From: Rhizobium sp. SG_E_25_P2
Lineage (GTDB): Bacteria > Pseudomonadota > Alphaproteobacteria > Rhizobiales > Rhizobiaceae
DNA length: 64,000 bases
Direction: 5' to 3'
Assembly (NCBI RefSeq): GCF_029892285.1
Contig: NZ_JARXVM010000016.1
Location: 1-64,000, forward strand
Positions 26,345 to 33,712 of the stretch are shown one piece after another. The translations under genes and the position numbers were made by a program. How positions within the stretch are numbered: position 1 is the stretch's first letter; each line of letters starts with the position of its first letter. The notes under the pieces were generated by a model, which was given only the letters and a program-made list of their open reading frames with translations, was not told the DNA's origin and did not search any database.

Positions 26345-28450
26345 ATGCGTCCCTCCATTCTCGATCCCTTGTTCGCCCCCCTCGCCTCACTGCCCGGCAT
26401 CGGGGCAAAGACCGGCGAACTCTATGCCCGGCTGCTCGGCCGCGACAGCCTGGAGGACTGCCGGATCATCGATCTCTTGTTCCATGTGCCGCACAGCCTG
26501 ATCGACCGTCGCAAACAGCCCGGCATCGCGCTCGCGCCGCAAGGCGCCATCGTCACCGTCACCGCCCGCGTCGACCGCCACCAGCCGCCGCCCAAGGGAC
26601 AGTCGAACCAGCCCTATCGGGTGTTCCTGCAGGATGATACGGGGGAACTCGCGCTGGTGTTCTTTCGCGCCAAGGGAAACTGGCTGGAAAAATCGCTGCC
26701 AGTCGATGAAACCGTGATGGTCAGCGGCAAGGTCGACTGGTTCAACGGCCGCCCCTCCATGGTCCATCCCGATCACATGGCGCGATTGTCCGAGGGCGAG
26801 AAGCTGCCGCTGGTCGAGCCCGTTTATGGCCTCACCGCGGGCCTGTCGCCCAAGATGTTGCGCAAGACAATCGAGGCCGCCATCTCCCGCGTGCCGGCGC
26901 TACCCGAATGGCTCGACGATGCATTGATCCAGAAACAGAGCTTCCTGCCGACCGCAGAAGCGCTCCGTTTGATCCATCATCCGCGCGACGAGCACGACAT
27001 CGATCCACAGGCGCCAGTGCGGCGCAGGCTCGCCTATGACGAGTTCCTCGCCGGCCAGGTGTCGCTCGCGCTGGTGCGCTCGAAGCTGAGAAAAGCGCCG
27101 GGCGTTCCGGTCAAGCCGACGGGCCTGTTGTCGAGCCAGGTGCTGGCGGCCCTGCCTTTTTCGCTGACCGGCAGCCAGACCTCGGCGATCGCCGATGTGC
27201 TCCGGGACATGGCCGGCGAAGACCGCATGCTCCGGCTGTTGCAGGGCGATGTCGGCTCGGGCAAGACCGTGGTGGCGCTGATGTCGATGCTGGCGGCGGT
27301 CGAGGCCGGCGGCCAGGCCGTGCTGATGGCGCCAACGGAAATTCTCGCCCGCCAGCATCACGCCACGATCAGCCAGATGGCGCGCATGACCGGCCTCACC
27401 ATCGAAATTCTCACCGGCCGCACCAAGGGCCGAGAACGTGAAGAGATCCTCGCTCGCATCGCCTCGGGCGAGGCAAACATCGTCATCGGCACGCATGCGC
27501 TGTTTCAGGATACGGTCAATTACGCCAATCTGCTGCTGGCCGTGGTCGATGAGCAGCACCGTTTCGGCGTCCATCAGCGCCTCCGGCTCACCGCCAAGGG
27601 CGTGTCGCCGCATATGCTGGTGATGACCGCGACGCCCATTCCACGAACCCTGGTGCTCGCCGCCTTCGGCGACATGGACGTCTCCAAGCTGACCGACAAG
27701 CCGGCCGGTCGCAAGCCGATCCAGACGGTGATCGTGCCGGGCGAACGCATCGGCGATATCATCGCCCGCATGCGCGCCGCCGTCGCCGAGGGCAAGAAGA
27801 TCTACTGGATCTGCCCGCTCGTCGAGGAAGACGAGGAAAGCGAGCTGATGAGCGTCGAGGAGCGCCACGCCGTGCTCGCGAAAAGCTTCGGCGCGCAGGC
27901 GGCGCTGATCCATGGCCGCATGAGCGGGCCGGAAAAAGACGCGGTGATGATGGGCTTCAAGAATGGCGAGACCCGGCTTCTGGTGGCGACCACCGTCATC
28001 GAAGTCGGCGTCGACGTGCCGGACGCCACGATCATGGTGATCGAGCATGCCGAACGCTTCGGTCTGGCTCAGTTGCACCAGCTGCGCGGCCGCGTCGGGC
28101 GCGGATCGGAAGCCTCGAGCTGCATTCTGGTCTACAAAGGAAAGCTCAGCCAGAATGGCGAAGCGCGGCTGAAAATCATGCGCGAGACCGAAGACGGCTT
28201 CGTGATCGCCGAGGAGGATCTGCGCCTGCGCGGCGAAGGCGAATTGCTGGGCACCCGCCAATCGGGAACGCCGGGCTTCGCCATCGCCAGCCTGGAGGCG
28301 CATGGCGATCTGCTCGAAATCGCCCGCAAGGACGCGCATTATCTCTTGGACCGAGATCCGGATTTGTCGTCACCGCGTGGCGAGGCCGTGAGGACGCTGC
28401 TCTATCTCTTCCGGCGCGATGAAGCGATCCGCTTCCTGCATGCCGGCTGA
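26345..28450 (+). CDS. recG: ATP-dependent DNA helicase RecG
   Basis: A 701-residue branched-DNA helicase that reverses stalled replication forks and processes Holliday junctions. The N-terminal wedge (OB-fold) domain occupies about residues 60-160 (IVTVTARVDRHQPPP, YRVFLQDDTGELALVFF). Helicase motifs: LQGDVGSGKTVVALMSML (about 300), VVDEQHRFGVHQR (about 400), MTATPIPRTLVLA (about 427), TTVIEVGVDVPDATIMVIEHAERFGLAQLHQLRGRVGRG (about 550-590). The C-terminal LLGTRQSG is also typical. ATG 26345 is chosen because MRPSILDPLFAPLASLPGIG is the family N-terminus. Its stop codon touches that of the DUF502 gene. Confidence 0.96.
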   Translation: MRPSILDPLFAPLASLPGIGAKTGELYARLLGRDSLEDCRIIDLLFHVPHSLIDRRKQPGIALAPQGAIVTVTARVDRHQPPPKGQSNQPYRVFLQDDTGELALVFFRAKGNWLEKSLPVDETVMVSGKVDWFNGRPSMVHPDHMARLSEGEKLPLVEPVYGLTAGLSPKMLRKTIEAAISRVPALPEWLDDALIQKQSFLPTAEALRLIHHPRDEHDIDPQAPVRRRLAYDEFLAGQVSLALVRSKLRKAPGVPVKPTGLLSSQVLAALPFSLTGSQTSAIADVLRDMAGEDRMLRLLQGDVGSGKTVVALMSMLAAVEAGGQAVLMAPTEILARQHHATISQMARMTGLTIEILTGRTKGREREEILARIASGEANIVIGTHALFQDTVNYANLLLAVVDEQHRFGVHQRLRLTAKGVSPHMLVMTATPIPRTLVLAAFGDMDVSKLTDKPAGRKPIQTVIVPGERIGDIIARMRAAVAEGKKIYWICPLVEEDEESELMSVEERHAVLAKSFGAQAALIHGRMSGPEKDAVMMGFKNGETRLLVATTVIEVGVDVPDATIMVIEHAERFGLAQLHQLRGRVGRGSEASSCILVYKGKLSQNGEARLKIMRETEDGFVIAEEDLRLRGEGELLGTRQSGTPGFAIASLEAHGDLLEIARKDAHYLLDRDPDLSSPRGEAVRTLLYLFRRDEAIRFLHAG

Positions 28451-29143
28451 TCAGCCGTCGAGGGCTGCGCCTTTCGGCTTCCAGTCCGGCGGGATCAGGC
28501 CGGCTGAAATCAACAGCTTGGCGGCGTCTTCGGGGCTCATGTCGAGTTCGATGACTTTGGAGCGTTCGACATAGATGAGAAAACCGGCCGTCGGCACCGG
28601 CGTCGGCGGCAGGAACACCGCCACCATGTCCTTCAACCCTTTTTCCGCAAAACGATGGCCGAGCTCGCCGCGCACATCGGCGGCGATGAACACCATCGAC
28701 CAGCTTCCCGGCCCCGGAAATTCGATCATGCCGACTTTCTTGAACGAGGTGCTGCGCTCGGCGAACACCGTCTCGAACAACTGCTTCAGCGCCTTGTAGA
28801 GCGAGCGCACCAGCGGCGTCCTGTCCATGATCGATTCGCCGAATTCGACGATCGAACGGCCGATCAGGTTCTTGGCGAAGGTGCCGATCAGCATGATCAT
28901 GATCACCGCGATCAGCAGGCCGAAACCGGGAATGGCGAATTTGATATAGTTTTCGGGATTGTACCGATAGGGAATATAGGGCTTGACCCAGCTGTCGGCC
29001 CAATGGATCAGCGTCCAGGTCAGCCAGATCGTAATCGCGATCGGCGCGCAGATGATCAGGCCCGTCAGAAAATTGTTGCGGAGCCGCACGCCGAAAGTCG
29101 GCTTATGCGGCGCGGGGTCTGGCGTGTGGGGATCCTGGGTCAT
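28451..29143 (-). CDS. DUF502 family membrane protein
   Basis: A 230-residue inner-membrane protein of the DUF502 family. Two membrane segments are visible: NFLTGLIICAPIAITIWLTWTLI (about residue 25) and FAIPGFGLLIAVIMIMLIGTFA (about 72). Conserved DUF502 features follow, including PLVRSLYKALKQLFETVF (about 112) and VAVFLPPTPVPTAGFLIYV (about 178). Function is not established. Its end abuts the recG stop, and it lies upstream of nothing on its strand, so it is probably monocistronic. Confidence 0.88.
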   Translation of the reverse strand: MTQDPHTPDPAPHKPTFGVRLRNNFLTGLIICAPIAITIWLTWTLIHWADSWVKPYIPYRYNPENYIKFAIPGFGLLIAVIMIMLIGTFAKNLIGRSIVEFGESIMDRTPLVRSLYKALKQLFETVFAERSTSFKKVGMIEFPGPGSWSMVFIAADVRGELGHRFAEKGLKDMVAVFLPPTPVPTAGFLIYVERSKVIELDMSPEDAAKLLISAGLIPPDWKPKGAALDG

Positions 29144-29193
29144 CAGGTCCCCTGTTTAACGCGACTTTTCCGCGCTGCACAAGATTTTTATGA

Positions 29194-31020
29194 TCACTCG
29201 ACCGTGACCGACTTGGCGAGGTTTCTCGGCTGGTCGACATCCGTGCCCATGAACACGGCGGTGTGATAGGCGAGCAACTGGATCGGCAGCGAAAAGATCA
29301 TCGGATGGATCGCCTCATCCATATCCGGCAGCACGATCGTCGCCATGGTCTTGAGGTCGCTGGCTTTTGCGCCCTTCTCGTCGGTGACGAAGATGATCTT
29401 GCCGCCGCGGGCGGCCACTTCCTGCATGTTGGACACGGTCTTCTCGAAGAAGCGGTCATGCGGGGCGATCACGATCACCGGCATGGTTTCGTCGATCAGC
29501 GCGATCGGTCCATGCTTGAGTTCGCCGGCCGCATAGCCTTCGGCATGGATATAGGAGATTTCCTTGAGCTTCAGCGCGCCTTCGAGCGCAATCGGATAGC
29601 TGGTGCCGCGACCGAGATAAAGCACATGCTTAAATTTCGTGAGATCACGGGCGAGCACCTCTATCTGGGGCTGAATACGGTTGAGGACCGCGCTCATGAT
29701 GCGCGGCATTTCGGCGAGATGGCCGACCAGCGCCCGTTCCTCGGTCTCCGTGAGCGTTCCGCGCTGACGACCGGCGCGGATGGCGAGCGCGGCCAGCGCC
29801 GTCAACTGGCAGGTGAAGGCCTTGGTCGAGGCGACGCCGATCTCGGGGCCGGCAAGGATCGGAAACACCGCATCCGCTTCACGGGCGATGGTCGATTCCT
29901 TGACATTGACCACCGCGCCGATCGACAATCCCTGCTCCCGGCAATAGCGCAGCGACGCCAGCGTATCCGCCGTCTCGCCCGATTGCGAAATGAACAGCGC
30001 CGCCGATCCCTTGGTGAGCGGCGCGTCGCGATAGCGGAATTCGGAGGCGACGTCGATTTCCACCGGCAACCGCGCATAGCGCTCGAACCAGTATTTCGAC
30101 GTCAGGCCCGCGAGATAGGCGGTGCCGCAAGCGGTGATCGCGAGACTGGTAAGCTTGGCGAAGTCGATGCCGTCATTCAGCTCGCGCACGCCGCCTTCGG
30201 TGAAATCGATATAGTGGCCGAGCGCATGCGACACGGCTTCCGGCTGCTCATAGATTTCCTTTTCCATGAAGTGACGGTGATTGCCCTTGTCGATCAGATA
30301 GGCGCTCGCCGAGGAGATGCGGATCGGCCGCGACACCGGATTGCCGTCGAGATCGAAAATATGCGCGCCGCCGGCGCCCAGCACCGCCCAGTCGCCGTCT
30401 TCGAGATAGGCGATGCGATTGGTGAAGGGCGACAGCGCGATGGCGTCCGAGCCGAGGAACATTTCCGTGTCGCCATAGCCGATGGCGAGCGGCGGCCCAG
30501 AACGCGCCGCCATGATGGTGGAGGGATCGTCCTGAAAGATCACCGCCAGCGCATAGGCGCCGGTCACGCGGCGGAGCATGGCGTGCATCGCTTCACGGCG
30601 GCCCATCCCATCACGACGGAATTTCGCCAGCAATTGCGCGGCGACCTCAGTGTCGGTCTGGGTCTGGAAGACTACGCCTTCGGCAGCAAGCTCCTTCTTG
30701 ATCTCGGAAAAATTCTCGATGATGCCGTTGTGAACCACGGCGACGCCGTCGACGAAATGCGGATGCGCATTGGTTTCCGTCGGCGCGCCATGGGTGGCCC
30801 ATCGGGTATGCGCGATGCCGATCTTGCCCGGCAACGGCTCGGCCGCCAGCTTCTGTTCGAGATTGACGAGTTTGCCTTCGGCGCGGCGGCGTTCCAGTCT
30901 GTTGTCATGGATCGTGGCGACGCCAGCGGAATCATAGCCGCGATATTCCAGCCGCTTCAGCGCATCCACCAGCCGCGCCGCCACCGGCTCCACGCCCACG
31001 ATCCCGACAATCCCGCACAT
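29194..31020 (-). CDS. glmS: Glutamine-fructose-6-phosphate aminotransferase (isomerizing)
   Basis: A 608-residue enzyme making glucosamine-6-phosphate, the first step toward UDP-GlcNAc for peptidoglycan and LPS. The N-terminal glutaminase domain starts MCGIVGIVGVEPVAARLVDAL with the nucleophilic Cys at position 2. HTRWATHGAPTETNAHPH is at about 72. Two SIS domains follow (ITACGTAYLAGL at about 300, YLGRGTSYPIALEGALKLKEISYIHAEGYAAGELKHGPIALI at about 470-510), and the C-terminus is PRNLAKSVTVE. An AGGAG ribosome binding site supports the start. No ribozyme-like leader is expected here. glmU lies upstream on the same strand, but 1.1 kb away with other genes in between. Confidence 0.97.
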   Translation of the reverse strand: MCGIVGIVGVEPVAARLVDALKRLEYRGYDSAGVATIHDNRLERRRAEGKLVNLEQKLAAEPLPGKIGIAHTRWATHGAPTETNAHPHFVDGVAVVHNGIIENFSEIKKELAAEGVVFQTQTDTEVAAQLLAKFRRDGMGRREAMHAMLRRVTGAYALAVIFQDDPSTIMAARSGPPLAIGYGDTEMFLGSDAIALSPFTNRIAYLEDGDWAVLGAGGAHIFDLDGNPVSRPIRISSASAYLIDKGNHRHFMEKEIYEQPEAVSHALGHYIDFTEGGVRELNDGIDFAKLTSLAITACGTAYLAGLTSKYWFERYARLPVEIDVASEFRYRDAPLTKGSAALFISQSGETADTLASLRYCREQGLSIGAVVNVKESTIAREADAVFPILAGPEIGVASTKAFTCQLTALAALAIRAGRQRGTLTETEERALVGHLAEMPRIMSAVLNRIQPQIEVLARDLTKFKHVLYLGRGTSYPIALEGALKLKEISYIHAEGYAAGELKHGPIALIDETMPVIVIAPHDRFFEKTVSNMQEVAARGGKIIFVTDEKGAKASDLKTMATIVLPDMDEAIHPMIFSLPIQLLAYHTAVFMGTDVDQPRNLAKSVTVE

Positions 31021-31306
31021 ATTCCGCTCCTGCCTGCAGTCACTCTGAAATTGGTCTCTACCAATTTCCGATTTCATGCTGCGACTTGTGGCCGGATTTT
31101 CGGCGCGCGGCAACGCCCCGCGCATCAAATTCGGTTTCGTGCGTTAACGAGCGAGCGAAATTACGTTGCAACCGAAACGATTACGGGGGTGGGTTGGTAG
31201 CGACGTATCAGAAGCGTTTCGCAGATATCCTGCACGTGCAAGCTCGACCTTGTTGAGTCACATCAAAACGGTGTGTTAGAATGGCTATGCAGCAGCCAAA
31301 CAAAAG
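31021..31306. other. Gap between glmS and the GNAT gene
   Basis: No convincing gene, hairpin or terminator is visible here apart from the glmS ribosome binding site. Base composition falls from the GC-rich level of glmS to a mixed, more AT-rich stretch toward the GNAT gene. Confidence 0.5.
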
Positions 31307-31789
31307 CTATAGGGTTTTACGCATGAATATGCAGGCCATGGCTAGACCTGAGTCAAGCACATGCTCCCCCCATTCCAGGGTCTCATAGCCCATAGCCGTG
31401 TAAAAGGGATGCGCCGTGACCGATGAATGCAGGCGCAGTTCCTTAATTCCTCTCTCTTTTGCAGCGTGTTCAAGCTGCGTGACCAGGGCTTTTCCGACAC
31501 CTTGGCGAGCCGCGTTCGGGGCAACGTAACATGCCCGCAACTCTTCATTCGCGATGACAATTGCGGCAAAGCCTACGAGTTCCCTTTGGTAAAACGCCAC
31601 GAAACGCAACTCACCTTCGGGATTGGCGTTAAACTTAGCCACCGACTTTTCTGTTACTGGCAACGGTGCCCAATGCGCCACAATCTCGGCAGAGTAGTCG
31701 CGCGCGGCTGTCATGCGCACGGCTGAATGGTGAGCTTCTAGCGCATCGCGCGCATCGTCTGGCCTGATGGGTCGAATTACCAAAGTCAT
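31307..31789 (-). CDS. GNAT family N-acetyltransferase
   Basis: A 160-residue GCN5-related acetyltransferase that should transfer acetyl from acetyl-CoA to an amine. Motif A, the acetyl-CoA loop, is ACYVAPNAARQGVGKALVTQLEHAAKERGI (about residues 88-115), with the Q/R-x-x-G-x-G/A form (RQGVGKA). The C-terminal motif B includes LHSSVTAHPFYTAMGYE. The substrate is unknown. GC content is visibly lower than in the flanking glm genes, and codon use (TTA, AGA-type codons) differs, suggesting it arrived by transfer. It sits in the interval that splits glmU from glmS. Confidence 0.82.
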   Translation of the reverse strand: MTLVIRPIRPDDARDALEAHHSAVRMTAARDYSAEIVAHWAPLPVTEKSVAKFNANPEGELRFVAFYQRELVGFAAIVIANEELRACYVAPNAARQGVGKALVTQLEHAAKERGIKELRLHSSVTAHPFYTAMGYETLEWGEHVLDSGLAMACIFMRKTL

Positions 31790-31841
31790 ACAATAAAGGT
31801 AGCACGTCCTGCGGGGCTGGTCATATGTAGGTTTTCTGTTC

Positions 31842-31850
31842 TGTTACTAT
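31842..31850 (+). promoter_or_regulatory. Candidate extended -10 promoter of the microprotein unit
   Basis: TGTTACTAT matches an extended -10 (TGn plus TACTAT at 31845-31850). No convincing -35 is seen. GGGGCTG (31813-31819) and CAGCCCC (31852-31858) form inverted arms around it. Transcription would begin near 31857. Confidence 0.3.
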
Positions 31851-31856
31851 TCAGCC

Positions 31857-31984
31857 CCTTGTTCGGTTGAACGGTGAATGTTTGCGACGGAGAAAGCAGC
31901 AGCGCCTGGACCAGGGGCGTGACCGGGGGAGTCGGGCTCCCCCGGCTGTGGCGACAGCCTCGCCGTCCAACAGGAGGTTATGCG
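31857..31984 (+). promoter_or_regulatory. Structured leader of the 29-residue ORF
   Basis: The roughly 128-base leader contains GTTC-GGTT-GAAC (31861-31872), a strong hairpin CCGGGGGAG (31923-31931) with CTCCCCCGG (31937-31945) around a five-base loop, and GCTGT-GGCG-ACAGC (31945-31958). AGGAGG follows at 31972-31977. It could be a cis-regulatory element. I recognise no known riboswitch class. Confidence 0.35.
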
Positions 31985-32074
31985 ATGAGGCAATTGCCAT
32001 ACAGCATAACGCTTACTCTTAGAAGAAGCCGGAGCGGCTGGTCCTTGTCTCTCCGGATCTCATATAGGAAGTGA
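31985..32074 (+). CDS. Basic 29-residue microprotein, unknown function
   Basis: An ATG seven bases after a perfect AGGAGG opens a 29-residue frame with six Arg, one Lys and no acidic residue. The pattern ITLTLRR, then SRSG, then WSLSLRIS alternates polar and hydrophobic residues around a likely turn, as in a cationic beta-hairpin. A terminator hairpin follows six bases after the stop. A tiny ATG-CGA-TGA frame (31980-31988) overlaps the start codon. The same frame stays open upstream to a GTG at 31874 (66 residues), but that start lacks a ribosome binding site. I do not recognise the protein. It could be a toxin-like peptide, nucleic-acid binder or leader product. Confidence 0.55.
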   Translation: MRQLPYSITLTLRRSRSGWSLSLRISYRK

Positions 32075-32079
32075 GTCCC

Positions 32080-32107
32080 GGCAGGCGGAGTTCGCGCTCC
32101 GCCTGCC
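32080..32107 (+). terminator. Terminator-like hairpin after the microprotein gene
   Basis: An 11-base perfect stem GGCAGGCGGAG (32080-32090) with CTCCGCCTGCC (32097-32107) around the loop TTCGCG. There is no strong T-run. It also lies just beyond the 3' end of glmU on the opposite strand. Confidence 0.55.
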
Positions 32108-32145
32108 ACTCCTGAAAATACGCGACTTCAGGCATGGTTGCAAGG

Positions 32146-33513
32146 TCAGCCCTTGCTCGCCGCCTTCTTCGCCTTCTTGATCGCCTCGTTGCGCGCCATG
32201 ATCTCGCGGCCATAGCCTTCCTTGGTCACCTGCCGGGCGCGGCCGAAGGCGGCGGCGCCGTCGGGGACATTTTCAGTGATGACGCTGCCTGACGCCGTCA
32301 GCGCACCCTCGCCTATGCTGACGGGAGCGACCAGCGAACTGTTGGAGCCGATGAAGGCGTCGGCGCCGATGCGGGTCTCGTATTTGTTGAAGCCGTCATA
32401 GTTGCAGGTGATCGTGCCTGCGCCGATATTGGCGCGCGCGCCGACCACGGCGTCGCCGATATAGCTGAGATGGTTGACCTTGGCGCCCTCGCCGATCTCA
32501 GCTTTCTTCACCTCGCAGAAATTGCCGACCTTGGCGTTGGCGAGCAGCTTCGCCTCCGGCCGCAGCCGCGCGAAGGGTCCAACGGACGCGCCGGAGGAAA
32601 TATAAGCGCCTTCGATATGCGAGAAGGCGTGGATGACCACATTGGCCTCCACCGTCACGCCCGGCCCGAAGATCACATTTGGCTCGATGGTCACATCCTG
32701 GCCGATCACCGTGTCAAAGGAGAGGAACACCGTTTCGGGCGCAATCATCGTCACCCCCGACACCATCAGCTCCCGCCGCTTGCGCTTCTGCCAGATGGCT
32801 TCGAGGTCTGCGAGTTCGGCGCGATTGTTGCAGCCCGCAGCCATCTCAAAGGAGGCTTCGACGGTGGCCGACCGGCCGCCTTCGGCGCGGACGATTTCGA
32901 CGAGGTCGGTGAGGTAATATTCACCCTTCACATTGGCGTTGCCGATCTTGCGCAGCAGCGACGCCGCCTTTGCGCCATTGATCGCCATCAGGCCCGAATT
33001 GCAGAAATCGATCCGCCGCTCATTGTCGTTGGCGTCTTTCTCCTCGCGGATGGCGACGAGTTCGCCGTCCTTTTCGAGCAATCGCCCATACCCGGTCGGA
33101 GACGGCGTCCGGAAGCCGATGACGGCGAGGTCATATCCCTCATCCAGTTTGGCGCGGGCGGCGGCAAGCGGGCCCGCCTCGATCAGCGGCGCGTCGCCAT
33201 ACGCGACGAGCACTGCGTCATAGCCGGTCTCGATTTCACTCGCCGCCATCAGCACGGCGTGTCCCGTGCCGAGACGCTCAGTCTGTTGAAACACCGTCAC
33301 CGGCAGCTTGCCGGTCGAAGCCGCCGCTGCAACTGCGTCGCCGTCACGGCCGACAATGAGGGCGATCTTGTCGGCGCCGCTTTCATCCAGCGCCGCCACC
33401 ACATGCGAAATCATCGGTCGGTTGCCGATCGTGTGCAACACCTTTGACTTGGACGATTTCATCCGCGTGCTGTCGCCGGCGGCCAGAACCACGGCCAGAA
33501 CTTTTCCCGACAT
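32146..33513 (-). CDS. glmU: Bifunctional GlcNAc-1-phosphate uridyltransferase/GlcN-1-phosphate acetyltransferase
   Basis: A 455-residue enzyme that acetylates glucosamine-1-phosphate and then transfers UMP to give UDP-GlcNAc. The N-terminal pyrophosphorylase domain opens with [23 protein letters not shown] (residues about 8-30), the nucleotide loop. The C-terminal left-handed beta-helix has hexapeptide repeats ([32 protein letters not shown]) and the acetyltransferase site [28 protein letters not shown] (about 365-392). Length is normal. It and glmS are on the same strand, separated by the GNAT and microprotein genes. Confidence 0.96.
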   Translation of the reverse strand: MSGKVLAVVLAAGDSTRMKSSKSKVLHTIGNRPMISHVVAALDESGADKIALIVGRDGDAVAAAASTGKLPVTVFQQTERLGTGHAVLMAASEIETGYDAVLVAYGDAPLIEAGPLAAARAKLDEGYDLAVIGFRTPSPTGYGRLLEKDGELVAIREEKDANDNERRIDFCNSGLMAINGAKAASLLRKIGNANVKGEYYLTDLVEIVRAEGGRSATVEASFEMAAGCNNRAELADLEAIWQKRKRRELMVSGVTMIAPETVFLSFDTVIGQDVTIEPNVIFGPGVTVEANVVIHAFSHIEGAYISSGASVGPFARLRPEAKLLANAKVGNFCEVKKAEIGEGAKVNHLSYIGDAVVGARANIGAGTITCNYDGFNKYETRIGADAFIGSNSSLVAPVSIGEGALTASGSVITENVPDGAAAFGRARQVTKEGYGREIMARNEAIKKAKKAASKG

Positions 33514-33712
33514 GCCGAATCTCCCTCTTCTGTTTGGTCATTGAGATAGCAAGACCGAGGTTTCCCTCCAAGCATTGCGCGCATGTCGATCGAATTCCGC
33601 CGCAATGATGGCAGGACCGGCAATTTGCTATTCGATTCAAGGCGCCGTTATTGAGGGTGCGAATTCCACAGGCTACCGACACCCTGATCCTTCATTTCGC
33701 CTGTGGACCACA

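Noticed and set aside
23263-26637. Two long open frames antisense to mfd
   Set aside because: Same reason: shadow frames of a high-GC gene with no domain, and mfd is unambiguous on the other strand.
29194-31140. glmS ribozyme before glmS
   Set aside because: That ribozyme is a feature of Gram-positive bacteria. The leader here shows no pseudoknot-type structure.
29263-31200. Long open frame of about 645 codons antisense to glmS
   Set aside because: It mirrors glmS codons in GC-rich DNA, has arginine/histidine-rich low-information composition and no recognisable domain or ribosome site.
31874-32074. 66-residue version of the microprotein starting at a GTG
   Set aside because: The extra part crosses the strong hairpins and lacks a ribosome binding site, while a perfect AGGAGG marks the inner ATG. 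It remains a possible alternative.
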